A DNA stretch of 64,000 nt, from positions 157,537-221,536 of the forward strand of contig NZ_BMXW01000004.1 of the NCBI RefSeq assembly GCF_014651955.1, in the 5' to 3' direction. Shown one piece after another: positions 56,794-64,000 of this stretch (the stretch's first letter is position 1; each line of letters opens with the position of its first letter). This DNA is from Shewanella fodinae (GTDB taxonomy: Bacteria; Pseudomonadota; Gammaproteobacteria; Enterobacterales; Shewanellaceae). A program made the position numbers and the translations under genes. Under the pieces are notes generated by a model, which searched no databases, had not been told where the DNA came from, and saw only the letters and a program-made list of their open reading frames with translations.

Positions 56794-57168
56794 ATGGACT
56801 ACGAATTTCGGCGCAATCCTATTACCGGTCTGCCGTTGGCCATTTTCAGTATGGAACATGAAGTTCTTGGGCGCTGGTTTTCAGATGAATTGGCAGAAGA
56901 TCAAACGCTGTGCGAGCAGTTACATACGGCAATTGTGGCGCTGCAGCAGGGAAAACTTCAGGAATGGCGTTGGGTTGGGCATGATCTGACGCTAGAAATG
57001 GACAGCGAACAGGTGCGGGTGTTTGCCAACATATTGAGTGACGAAAACCCCGAAGAAACTGCAGAAGAAGGCCTGTCGCTTTATGATGCGGAATCTGCCG
57101 CAGATTGTGGCTTGGAAGATTTTCAGACGGCACTTAACAGTTGGTGTGACTATCTTGCTGGGCACTGA
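56794..57168 (+). CDS. yacL: YacL family protein (UPF0231)
   Basis: 124 residues from the ATG at 56794 (MDYEFRRN); the frame has four extra upstream codons. Matches YacL in length and order of conserved segments: MDYEF, MEHEVLGRWF, WVGHDLTLEMD, and YDAESAADCGLEDF. Acidic, cytoplasmic, no known biochemical function. Confidence 0.88.
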   Translation: MDYEFRRNPITGLPLAIFSMEHEVLGRWFSDELAEDQTLCEQLHTAIVALQQGKLQEWRWVGHDLTLEMDSEQVRVFANILSDENPEETAEEGLSLYDAESAADCGLEDFQTALNSWCDYLAGH

Positions 57169-57224
57169 CGTGGTCACCTTTAACAAGCCAGCATTTGGCG
57201 CTGGCTTGGTTTATTGGGGACTGA

Positions 57225-57851
57225 TTAACGGTTTAGATAACGTACCGCCATTTCTGTGCGGGACTTGGCGTTGGCTTTACGTAGTAGATTTTTGACGTGA
57301 ACTTTTACCGTGCCTTCGCTGATATGCAGTACTTCAGATAACATGCGGTTGCTCAGCCCTTCGGCCAAATGTTGCAGCAGTTGCAGTTCTCGTGGTGTCA
57401 GGGCATCAACCCAATCTTCTTCACCGGTGCCGTTCATCTCCAGTATAAATTCAGCGACTTCACTACTTACCACCCGTTGCCCGGACATGGCTTTTTTCAA
57501 CTGTTCTAATAACAGGTCTGGCTCAGTATCTTTGAGCAGATAGCCATCGGCACCAGCTTTCAACAATCTCACGACATCCTGTTTGGCATCGGAAACTGTC
57601 AAAATCACAATGCGTGAGGTTACGCCTTCTTGTCTGAGTGCGTTGAGAGTATCCAGCCCTGACATGCCTTTCATATTAAGATCGAGCAAGACAATATCAG
57701 GTTCATCCTCGGCGGTTGCTGACAGTGCATCAATACCGCTACCGGCTTCGCCAAACAGGGAAAAGTCGCCGTCTGACTCCAGCAGTTGGCAGATGCCTCG
57801 ACGCAACAACGGGTGATCATCGACCACTAGCACAGAATAGGGTTTAACCAT
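57225..57851 (-). CDS. narP: NarL/NarP-family response regulator
   Basis: 208 residues. Receiver domain with the acidic pocket VVDDHPLLRRG, phospho-acceptor Asp in VLLDLNMKGMSG (about residue 56) and the Lys of the C-terminal switch, then a LuxR-type HTH (LTPRELQLLQHLAEGL, VKVHVKNLLRKANAKSRT). The start overlaps the stop of the kinase gene, so they form a pair. Its position next to nrfA and the NarQ-type kinase indicates nitrate/nitrite control; NarP is preferred because Shewanella normally has NarQ/NarP, but NarL cannot be excluded from the sequence. Confidence 0.88.
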   Translation of the reverse strand: MVKPYSVLVVDDHPLLRRGICQLLESDGDFSLFGEAGSGIDALSATAEDEPDIVLLDLNMKGMSGLDTLNALRQEGVTSRIVILTVSDAKQDVVRLLKAGADGYLLKDTEPDLLLEQLKKAMSGQRVVSSEVAEFILEMNGTGEEDWVDALTPRELQLLQHLAEGLSNRMLSEVLHISEGTVKVHVKNLLRKANAKSRTEMAVRYLNR

Positions 57852-59559
57852 TGTCAGACTCCGTTTGGGGCGGAAATATCAGCGTGACCGAAGTACCACC
57901 AGCTTCGTTGCTGGAAAAACTCACTTCCCCCGCAAGGCGGCTGGCACGTTCATGCATAATCCCTATGCCAAAATGCTGATCTCTTTCCTTGAGATGACTG
58001 AGACCAATACCATCGTCACAGATGGTAATCTGCACCATATTATCAGCATTTCTTTCGCACGAAACTTTGATTTGATTGGCATTTGCGTGTTTGATGGCGT
58101 TTAGCGTGGCTTCTCTCGTCAGTTGCAGAATATGAATATGCTGATGTGCAGCGAGCAAGTGCGAGGGGAGTTTGTAGTCCAAGACAATCTGTGTGGTTGT
58201 TTGTGAGCGTAACTGCTCTAACATCGCTTCCAAGGCGTTGCGCAGGTTGGGTTCCTTAACCGTCAGCCGAAAAGTTGATAGCAGTTCGCGCAACTGCACA
58301 TAGGCGGTGCTGACGCCGTCATTGAGTTCATTCAGCTGTTTATCGACTTTATCGGTGCGGCAACTGGCATCGAGACTTTTGCGCAACAGGCTGATCTGGA
58401 TCTTCAAAAATGACAACAGTTGTCCGAGTGAGTCATGAAGTTCGCGGGCGATGACTGCACGTTCTTCAAGCAATGCCAATTGCTGCCGCTCTTCACTGGC
58501 GTTATGGATAATGATGGAACGTGCCAGCATGATGGCAAAATTCTCAAACAGCGCCGTGTTTAACGCTCTTGGCGATACCACTTCCAGATAACCCAACTGC
58601 TTGCCTTCAAACTTCACTTCAAAGCGGGTGGCGGGTTTGTCTTGTGGCCATTCATCATCCGCAGAGATGATGTCCATATCTTCATCATCTTGTTGAATAA
58701 TCAGGCGTAAATGACAGAGTTGTTCATAGTTTCTCAACTTAATGAGTGATTTTCGCATCAGCTCTATATTGAGCTTACCTGAGTTCAACATAATCAGGTT
58801 GTCGTAGAGAAATGTCAGTTCATTGTTGGCTTTGGTCAGTGCCAGCGTTTTTTCCTGCACCTGTGATTCTAATCCTCCGTACAGGGCAGCCAACTCCTTC
58901 ACGGTATAATGCAGCGCCTCCGATAAGGCACTTAGCTCAATGTATTCAGTCTCCGGCAGCGTGACATTAAAATCTCCTTTGGCAATGGTGTTGGCAGATT
59001 CCATCATCTGTCGCAACGGTGTTGCCACTTTACGACGCATAAAACGCACAGTGATAAATGCAATCACCAGCATCAGACCAAGGCCGATAACTTGGCTGAT
59101 CACCAGCAGGCGCAGTTTGAATGCGGCGTGGTGCTCCATCTCAGAAACCAGCATGTCGATGGTGTCGACAAAATCTTTCACTGACGCGGCATAGTCCCGG
59201 GAGTTTTCTTGTTGCACATAAGCTTTCATCACCTGCCACTTACGGATCACCAATTGGTATTGCTGTTTCAACGCCTTGGGAGATGACCAGTCCATGGAAC
59301 GCTTGAGTGCATCGGAATAAAGCGTTGCTTCAAATTCGCGGATTTTTGCATCAGCCTGCTCACTGCCAGAATTGGCATAGAACAGCAAACGGTAACTTTG
59401 CATGCGCAAGGAACCTGAGGCGTTTATAGCTTTAGCATCCCCCAAACTGTAACTCAGATTAATAATGGCAAATGTTGCAAGACCGCTGGACAGCAGAATC
59501 AACAGCAACATCAGACCGAAGATGGAGGTGGTAAGGCTACCGCGTTTCATCAGGTTCAC
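57844..59559 (-). CDS. narQ: Nitrate/nitrite sensor histidine kinase NarQ
   Basis: 571 residues. Two membrane helices (about 12-35 and 150-172) frame a periplasmic sensor helix bundle that carries the nitrate-binding P-box AINASGSLRMQSYRL (about 42-56), almost identical to NarX/NarQ. Then HAMP (about 172-225), coiled coil, a cysteine-poor linker region, HisKA_3 with the phospho-His in ARELHDSLGQ, and the HATPase ending DDGIGL. Partner gene follows with an 8-base overlap. Divergent from nrfA. Confidence 0.92.
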   Translation of the reverse strand: MNLMKRGSLTTSIFGLMLLLILLSSGLATFAIINLSYSLGDAKAINASGSLRMQSYRLLFYANSGSEQADAKIREFEATLYSDALKRSMDWSSPKALKQQYQLVIRKWQVMKAYVQQENSRDYAASVKDFVDTIDMLVSEMEHHAAFKLRLLVISQVIGLGLMLVIAFITVRFMRRKVATPLRQMMESANTIAKGDFNVTLPETEYIELSALSEALHYTVKELAALYGGLESQVQEKTLALTKANNELTFLYDNLIMLNSGKLNIELMRKSLIKLRNYEQLCHLRLIIQQDDEDMDIISADDEWPQDKPATRFEVKFEGKQLGYLEVVSPRALNTALFENFAIMLARSIIIHNASEERQQLALLEERAVIARELHDSLGQLLSFLKIQISLLRKSLDASCRTDKVDKQLNELNDGVSTAYVQLRELLSTFRLTVKEPNLRNALEAMLEQLRSQTTTQIVLDYKLPSHLLAAHQHIHILQLTREATLNAIKHANANQIKVSCERNADNMVQITICDDGIGLSHLKERDQHFGIGIMHERASRLAGEVSFSSNEAGGTSVTLIFPPQTESDNG

Positions 59560-59864
59560 TCCAACATCAGCTGATTACGTAAAAAATATAAGCGTTTCAG
59601 CAACTACGAATGGCAAAAGCTTAACAGAGCAATTTGGTAAATCCATAAAAAGAGTGCTACATAACATGTGGCTATTTTAGCGTTTAATAAAGTTACTTAA
59701 CAAAAGCTTAAAAATGTGACCAACATCGCCTTCACATTTTGATCTGGCGCATATTTGCTCCCCAATATCCCCTTAGAGGTATTTTGAAGGAAGCTTTTTG
59801 TGGCTAATTTCACCCTGTAAATGTCGTGGTTTTAGCCCATACAATAAAATGACTCGGAGATGAG
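59560..59864. other. Divergent narQ-nrfA control region
   Basis: 305 bases without a gene. It holds the NarP-type site at 59766-59781 and the nrfA RBS GGAG (59857-59860). A tempting dyad TGTGA...TCACA at 59715-59736 has a 12-base centre instead of 6, so it does not fit CRP. The nrfA-proximal half is AT-rich, as expected for promoters. Confidence 0.5.
59766..59781 (+). promoter_or_regulatory. Candidate NarP-binding site (7-2-7)
   Basis: TATCCCC-TT-AGAGGTA: the right heptamer (TACCTCT on the other strand) matches the NarL/NarP consensus TACYYMT exactly and the left one at 5 of 7, in the inverted 7-2-7 arrangement NarP requires. It lies about 84-99 bases upstream of the nrfA ATG, beside the genes for its own two-component system. 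Confidence 0.6.
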
Positions 59865-61268
59865 ATGGTGAACAATTTCAGCAAAAAAGCTGTTGCACTC
59901 GGTGTACTGGTTGCTGCTTCTGCCATGGCTGCAGGCGCTTTCGCCAGTGATAAAACTGAGCCACGCAGCGATATCTACAAAGATAAATTCAGTAAGCAAT
60001 ACAATAGCTGGCATGATACCGCCAAGAGCACTGAAAACACGGATTTGCTGGCAGCAGATCCTAATCTGGTGATCTTATGGGCAGGTTACGGTTTTGCCAA
60101 AGATTACAACGCGCCACGGGGGCATATGTATGCTGTTACTGACGTGCGCAACACCTTGCGTACTGGTGCGCCTCGCAGTGCCGATGACGGCCCGATGCCA
60201 ATGGCCTGTTGGAGCTGTAAAAGTCCAGACGTTCCCAGAATGATCGAAGAGCAGGGCGAATCTGGTTACTTTACTGGAAAATGGTTTAAAGGTGGGGCAG
60301 AGATTACTAACACTATTGGTTGTTCAGACTGCCACGAAAAAGGGTCACCAAAACTGCGGGTGAGCCGCCCATTTGCTGAGCGCGCTTTCGAGACAATCGG
60401 CAAGCCATTCGATAAAGCCTCGCATGCCGACAAGCAATCTATGGTGTGTGGTCAGTGTCATGTGGAATATTACTTTGAGAAAGTTGACGGACGTAAAGGG
60501 TTTGTTAAGTTTCCGTGGGATGATGGCGTGACCGTTGAAAAGATGGAAGCCTATTATGACAAGCTGGATTTTGCCGACTGGACTAACAAAATTTCTAAAA
60601 CCCCGATGCTGAAAGCGCAGCACCCAGGTTATGAAACTTGGTCTCTGAGTGTTCACGGCCAAAACAATGTCACCTGTGTAGATTGCCATATGCCGAAAGT
60701 GACCAATGCTGAAGGCAAACGCTTTACTGATCATAAAGTCGGCAATCCATTTGATCGTTTTGAAGAAACTTGTGCTCGTTGCCATAGTGCCAGCAAAGAA
60801 ACCATGCTGGGGCAATACGAAGCAGGTAAGCAAAAAGTGAAAGAGCTGAAAGCGAGAGCCGAAGAGCAGTTGGTGCATGCTCACTTTGAAGCCGGTGCCG
60901 CTTGGGCAGCAGGCACTTCTGCCGATGAGATGAAACCGATCCTGACCGATATCCGCCATGCACAGTGGCGTTGGGATTATGCCATTGCATCTCATGGTGT
61001 ATATGCGCACAACCCAACTGAAGCATTGCGTATTCTCGGGTCTGCCGTCGAAATCGCCGGTAATGCTCGTATCAAACTAGCACAGTTGTTATCGGCTAAA
61101 GGGGTTAAACAACCGGTTGCGATCCCAGATATTTCAACCAAAGCCAAAGCCCAAGCTGCCGTTGGCTTGGATATGACTAAGCTGGTGTCTGAGAAAGAAG
61201 CATTTAAGAAAGAAGTGTTACCTGTATGGGATGCCGAAGCGAAAAAACGCGAAGCGACTTACAAGTAA
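59865..61268 (+). CDS. nrfA: Ammonia-forming cytochrome c nitrite reductase
   Basis: 467 residues. Periplasmic pentaheme enzyme that reduces nitrite to ammonium with six electrons. Signal peptide 1-27. The catalytic heme has the unusual Lys-ligated motif CWSCK (115-119), followed by four CxxCH sites at 153-157, 195-199, 271-275 and 303-307. The Ca-site and active-site residues of the family appear in the stretches around EYYF (201-204) and [21 protein letters not shown] before the ATG. Controlled presumably by NarQP next door and by CRP-type anaerobic control. Confidence 0.97.
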   Translation: MVNNFSKKAVALGVLVAASAMAAGAFASDKTEPRSDIYKDKFSKQYNSWHDTAKSTENTDLLAADPNLVILWAGYGFAKDYNAPRGHMYAVTDVRNTLRTGAPRSADDGPMPMACWSCKSPDVPRMIEEQGESGYFTGKWFKGGAEITNTIGCSDCHEKGSPKLRVSRPFAERAFETIGKPFDKASHADKQSMVCGQCHVEYYFEKVDGRKGFVKFPWDDGVTVEKMEAYYDKLDFADWTNKISKTPMLKAQHPGYETWSLSVHGQNNVTCVDCHMPKVTNAEGKRFTDHKVGNPFDRFEETCARCHSASKETMLGQYEAGKQKVKELKARAEEQLVHAHFEAGAAWAAGTSADEMKPILTDIRHAQWRWDYAIASHGVYAHNPTEALRILGSAVEIAGNARIKLAQLLSAKGVKQPVAIPDISTKAKAQAAVGLDMTKLVSEKEAFKKEVLPVWDAEAKKREATYK

Positions 61269-61285
61269 GAACTTAAGGTGAAGTC

Positions 61286-61314
61286 AAAGTCCCTGCGGTT
61301 GCGGGGACTTTTTT
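61286..61314. terminator. Terminator of nrfA
   Basis: 11-bp stem AAAGTCCCTGC (61286-61296) with GCGGGGACTTT (61301-61311), one G-U pair, loop GGTT, then TTT. Seven bases from the stop of the converging hydrolase gene, so it may serve both. Confidence 0.88.
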
Positions 61315-61320
61315 ATGCCG

Positions 61321-61863
61321 TTACTTGATCAGTGACAGCAACTGCCGGAAACGCTCGCCAGAGGCCTGCTGTTGCAGTTCAAACAATAACGACTCTGTTT
61401 GTGTTAGCCAAGCGCCGCGTTGTTGCATCATCTGCAGCCCAAGTACACGATTTTCCTGATGACGTGAGTCTACTGCGTCGGCGATAACGTGCACCTCTAA
61501 CCCTTCATTCAGCAAATCACAACAAGTCTGATAGACACAGATATGTGTTTCGATCCCCGCCAGCAACACTTGACGACGGCCACTTGCCTGCAACTGCTGC
61601 CGAAAACTATCACACTGCCAGCCACTGAAATGCTGTTTAGCAATCGGCTGAGTGTACGCTTGCAAAAGCGTTGCTAGTTCAGGACTGGTGTGTCCAAGCT
61701 TGTCCGGTAGTTGCTCTAGCCATAAGACTGGAATATCAAACAGCGGCATGGCTTGCGCCAAGACCTGCAAACGCTGGTGTAGCTGTTCTGTCTGCGACAT
61801 GATGCGCGCAAGCTTACCCTGCACATCCACAATCACCAGAATGGTTTCTGTGCTTTGCAACAT
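61321..61863 (-). CDS. Isochorismatase-family hydrolase
   Basis: 180 residues from the ATG at 61863, preceded by GAGGGAG; the frame extends four codons further. Cysteine-hydrolase fold with the catalytic Asp in ILVIVDVQGKL, Lys in PIAKQHFSGW and Cys in GIETHICVYQTC (non-prolyl cis peptide region). Relatives include YcaC-type proteins and nicotinamidases; the substrate is not predictable. Cytoplasmic. Confidence 0.88.
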   Translation of the reverse strand: MLQSTETILVIVDVQGKLARIMSQTEQLHQRLQVLAQAMPLFDIPVLWLEQLPDKLGHTSPELATLLQAYTQPIAKQHFSGWQCDSFRQQLQASGRRQVLLAGIETHICVYQTCCDLLNEGLEVHVIADAVDSRHQENRVLGLQMMQQRGAWLTQTESLLFELQQQASGERFRQLLSLIK

Positions 61864-61972
61864 AACTCCCTCCATCGCGAATAATCCCTGACAAATTAAC
61901 CTGTTCTAGGAGTGTTACCAATAAGGCCAAAGTCGACTCTGGCGCTTCAAAATTGTGCAGGCATGGAACCAT

Positions 61973-61989
61973 TGAACCATTTTGGTGCA
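61973..61989 (+). promoter_or_regulatory. NtrC-binding site upstream of glnK
   Basis: TGAACCATTTTGGTGCA matches the NtrC consensus TGCACCAWWWTGGTGCA at 16 of 17 positions. Centred at 61981, about 97 bases before the transcription start expected from the -24/-12 element at 62053, the usual enhancer distance. Confidence 0.85.
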
Positions 61990-62052
61990 TTTCACCATGC
62001 AATAACGCAACGTTTTTTAGTTAAGTTATTATAAAACAAAAATTTAACATCT

Positions 62053-62456
<404 letters not shown>

Positions 62457-62467
62457 GGGGGAAAATA

Positions 62468-63715
62468 ATGGAAGAATTAACCAAGTTGGGGACTTCTGTA
62501 TCAGAGTTGCGCTTTGCACTGGATACGTTTTATCTGCTGATTTCCGGTGCACTGGTGATGTGGATGGCCGCGGGGTTTGCGATGCTTGAAGCCGGTCTAG
62601 TCAGAGCAAAAAATACCACAGAAATTCTGACTAAGAACGTTGTGCTGTATGCCATTTCCTGTGTGACTTATCTACTGGTGGGTTACTACATTATGTACGT
62701 TGATAATAGCGAAGGTGGCTGGTTACCTAGTTTCGGTGGACTGATTGGTACTCAAGCTGCTGATGCATCGCACTCGCTTGAATCCGATTTCTTTTTCCAG
62801 GTCGTGTTTGTAGCAACTGCTATGTCTATTGTCTCTGGAGCCGTTGCTGAACGTATGAAACTGTGGGCATTTCTGGCTTTCAGTGTAGTGATGACGGCGT
62901 TTATCTATCCTGTTGAAGGCTACTGGACCTGGGGTGGTGGCTTCCTTAAAGCCGCTGGCTTCTCTGACTTTGCTGGTTCCGGTATTGTGCATTTAGCCGG
63001 GGCTTCCGCGGCATTAGCAGGGGTATTACTGTTAGGTGCTCGTAAAGGCAAGTTTGCCGCAGATGGTTCGGTTACCCCCATTCCTGGATGTAACCTGCCG
63101 TTAGCGACCTTAGGTACTATCATTCTGTGGATGGGATGGTTTGGATTTAACGGTGGTTCACAATTGGCAATATCCAGCATGGCGGATGCCAGCGCCGTAG
63201 GTAAGGTGTTTGTGAACACTAACTCAGCAGCAGCATTTGGGGCCGTTGCCGCATTGATCGTCTGTAAGATGGTGTGGGGCAAGGCCGATCTGACCATGAT
63301 CCTCAACGGTGCTTTAGCTGGCCTAGTGGCGATTACAGCTGATCCGCTCAGCCCATCATTAGTCATGGCCGGTATCATAGGTTTGGTTGCTGGTGCACTG
63401 GTCGTGTTCTCTATCGTGTTCTTCGATCGTATCAAGATCGACGACCCAGTAGGTGCTACTTCAGTCCATGGTGTATGTGGCTTGTTTGGGGTCATGATGG
63501 TGCCGGTATCCAACGCTGATGCGACCTTCGGTGCCCAGGCTCTGGGGGCCGTTTGTATTTTCGGTTGGGTATTCGTCACGTCTCTAGTGGTTTGGGTGAT
63601 TCTGAAGGCCACTATGGGTATCCGTGTGAGTGAAGAAGAAGAATACAACGGTGTGGATGCCGTAGATTGTGGCGTAGATGCCTACCCAGAGTTTGTGACT
63701 GTCAAAAACGCCTAA
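62468..63715 (+). CDS. amtB: Ammonium transporter AmtB
   Basis: 415 residues with about eleven membrane helices. AMT signatures: AAGFAMLEAGLVRAKN near the start, the GxFxGxSxxH-type region near DFAGSGIVHLAGASAA, the pore His in the middle and ATSVHGVCGLFG near the C-terminus, then a cytoplasmic tail (GIRVSEEEEYNGVD) that GlnK contacts. 11 bases after glnK with RBS AGGGGGA. Conducts ammonium into the cytoplasm. Confidence 0.97.
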   Translation: MEELTKLGTSVSELRFALDTFYLLISGALVMWMAAGFAMLEAGLVRAKNTTEILTKNVVLYAISCVTYLLVGYYIMYVDNSEGGWLPSFGGLIGTQAADASHSLESDFFFQVVFVATAMSIVSGAVAERMKLWAFLAFSVVMTAFIYPVEGYWTWGGGFLKAAGFSDFAGSGIVHLAGASAALAGVLLLGARKGKFAADGSVTPIPGCNLPLATLGTIILWMGWFGFNGGSQLAISSMADASAVGKVFVNTNSAAAFGAVAALIVCKMVWGKADLTMILNGALAGLVAITADPLSPSLVMAGIIGLVAGALVVFSIVFFDRIKIDDPVGATSVHGVCGLFGVMMVPVSNADATFGAQALGAVCIFGWVFVTSLVVWVILKATMGIRVSEEEEYNGVDAVDCGVDAYPEFVTVKNA

Positions 63716-63733
63716 TAACTTGGGTGTATAATG

Positions 63734-63762
63734 AAACAGGGTCAGTTTTGACCCTGTTTTTT
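63734..63762 (+). terminator. Terminator of glnK-amtB
   Basis: 11-bp perfect stem AAACAGGGTCA (63734-63744) with TGACCCTGTTT (63749-63759), loop GTTT, then TTTT. Confidence 0.93.
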
Positions 63763-63774
63763 TGTAGCAGTGAA

Positions 63775-63797
63775 AACCCCCAGCTAGGCTGGGGGTT
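63775..63797 (+). repeat. Left-end hairpin of the IS200/IS605 element
   Basis: AACCCCCAG (63775-63783) pairs with CTGGGGGTT (63789-63797) around a short CTAGG loop. Such subterminal hairpins are recognised in single-stranded form by the Y1 transposase. Confidence 0.75.
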
Positions 63798-63830
63798 CCG
63801 TTAAGCTTTCAGCTATGAGTCAGTTATAAA

Positions 63831-63900
63831 ACCCCTTTCAATTTGTTAAAACGGCTTGCGGTCTGGCAACTGCAAGGGTTAAACAAAATTGAAAGGGGGT
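63831..63900 (+). promoter_or_regulatory. Stem-loop in the tnpA leader, may hide the ribosome binding site
   Basis: ACCCCTTTCAATTTGTT (63831-63847) pairs with a nearly perfect complement at 63882-63900 (one bulged A), with CTTGC/GCAAG (63855 and 63872 region) as an inner stem. The Shine-Dalgarno GAAAGGGGG (63891-63899) lies in the 3' arm, five bases before the ATG. In IS200 a leader stem-loop is known to repress transposase translation. Confidence 0.7.
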
Positions 63901-63904
63901 CCCA

Positions 63905-64000
63905 ATGGAGGACGAAAAGAGCTTAGCGCACACGCGATGGAACTGTAAATATCACATAGTATTTGCTCCAAAATACCGAAGGCAGGCGTTTTATGGAGAA
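63905..64000 (+). CDS. tnpA: IS200-type transposase TnpA, 5' part
   Basis: 32 codons are visible before the window ends. The protein starts MEDEKSLAHTRWNCKYH and continues IVFAPKYRRQAFYGE, the typical N-terminus of IS200 Y1 transposases; the His-hydrophobic-His metal motif and the catalytic Tyr lie beyond the window. It is the single-stranded DNA transposase of the element; whether it is intact cannot be judged. Confidence 0.88.
   Translation, partial: MEDEKSLAHTRWNCKYHIVFAPKYRRQAFYGE

Larger units (their letters stand above)
63770..64000 (+). mobile_element. IS200/IS605-family insertion sequence, left part
   Basis: Runs from about 63770 to beyond the window end. The left-end imperfect palindrome is at 63775-63797, a second long stem-loop is at 63831-63900 and the transposase gene starts at 63905. 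The exact left boundary is uncertain; elements of this family have no terminal inverted repeats and make no target duplication. It lies directly after the amtB terminator, a location that would do little harm. Only its first 230 bases are seen. Confidence 0.85.

Noticed and set aside
59715..59736. TGTGA...TCACA dyad upstream of nrfA as a CRP site
   Set aside because: The half-sites are separated by 12 bases instead of 6, which does not fit CRP binding; kept only as a note.
60345..61010. Minus-strand open frame (221 codons) inside nrfA
   Set aside because: Antisense to the heme-rich gene with no RBS or family resemblance.
62920..63648. Minus-strand open frame (242 codons) inside amtB
   Set aside because: Pro/Ala/Thr-rich antisense translation of a membrane protein; a codon-bias artefact.

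Overview
The window looks like a chromosomal segment of a Shewanella-type marine gammaproteobacterium. The grounds are conserved synteny blocks typical of that group (sfsA-dksA-gluQ-pcnB-folK-panB-panC, tkt-epd-pgk-fba, slyX-fkpA, glnK-amtB), abundant c-type cytochromes (pentaheme NrfA, a tetraheme cytochrome), a GlyGly-CTERM surface-sorting tail, and NarQ/NarP located next to nrfA. The organism is inferred from gene content only; no database search was possible.

Layout. 1-6.6 kb: 3' end of an unrecognised helical protein, a Tat-exported transglutaminase-like protein joined to a MerT/MerP-like pair, a CBS-pair protein, and a PhoD phosphatase next to an EEP-family phosphodiesterase. 6.7-7.9 kb: rlmI. 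8.0-13.4 kb: an accessory anaerobic-respiration cluster behind an AT-rich leader: a Tat-exported flavoprotein of the fumarate-reductase family, a DcaP-like porin, a tetraheme cytochrome that corresponds to the heme domain of flavocytochrome c, and a sigma54-dependent activator with a XylR/DmpR-type sensory domain. A good -24/-12 sequence precedes the flavoprotein. 13.6-17.2 kb: a DAACS symporter, a META lipoprotein, a degenerate GGDEF protein and a small orphan. 17.2-24.5 kb: metK with a MetJ operator, then tkt-epd-pgk-fba preceded by a structured leader. 24.5-30.5 kb: NhaC antiporter, mpl-ubiX-hpt and yadGH. 30.5-37.1 kb: the minus-strand panC/panB/folK/pcnB/gluQ/dksA/sfsA block, in which pcnB probably starts at ATT. 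37.3-44.7 kb: pepB, a GNAT, thpR, hrpB and mrcB (PBP1b). 44.7-50.8 kb: a DsbA-like protein with a GlyGly-CTERM tail, a J-domain protein, nfsB, a phosphoribosyltransferase, a PspB-like peptide and an M1 aminopeptidase lipoprotein. 51-55.6 kb: a WD40-slyX-def-COG3014-lpoB operon divergent from fkpA. 55.7-63.7 kb: zntB, yacL, narP-narQ divergent from nrfA, an isochorismatase-like hydrolase, and glnK-amtB with NtrC and sigma54 signals. The window ends inside an IS200/IS605-type element.

How the parts work together. Two respiratory modules stand out: nitrite ammonification (NarQP sensing, NrfA) and the sigma54-controlled flavin reductase cluster. The latter keeps the catalytic Arg/His/Arg residues of fumarate reductase but lacks the His-Pro-Thr motif that binds the far carboxylate of fumarate. 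With an aromatic-sensor-like activator and a porin of a family linked to dicarboxylate and aromatic-acid uptake, I infer that it respires an enoic acid other than fumarate. It is the best candidate here for an undescribed system. PBP1b (mrcB) and its activator LpoB are both present, 6 kb apart. Regulatory DNA is readable at several points: a sigma54 promoter at 8303, a MetJ box at 18430, an RNA-switch-like leader at 18685-18793, a NarP-type 7-2-7 site at 59766 and an NtrC site at 61973.
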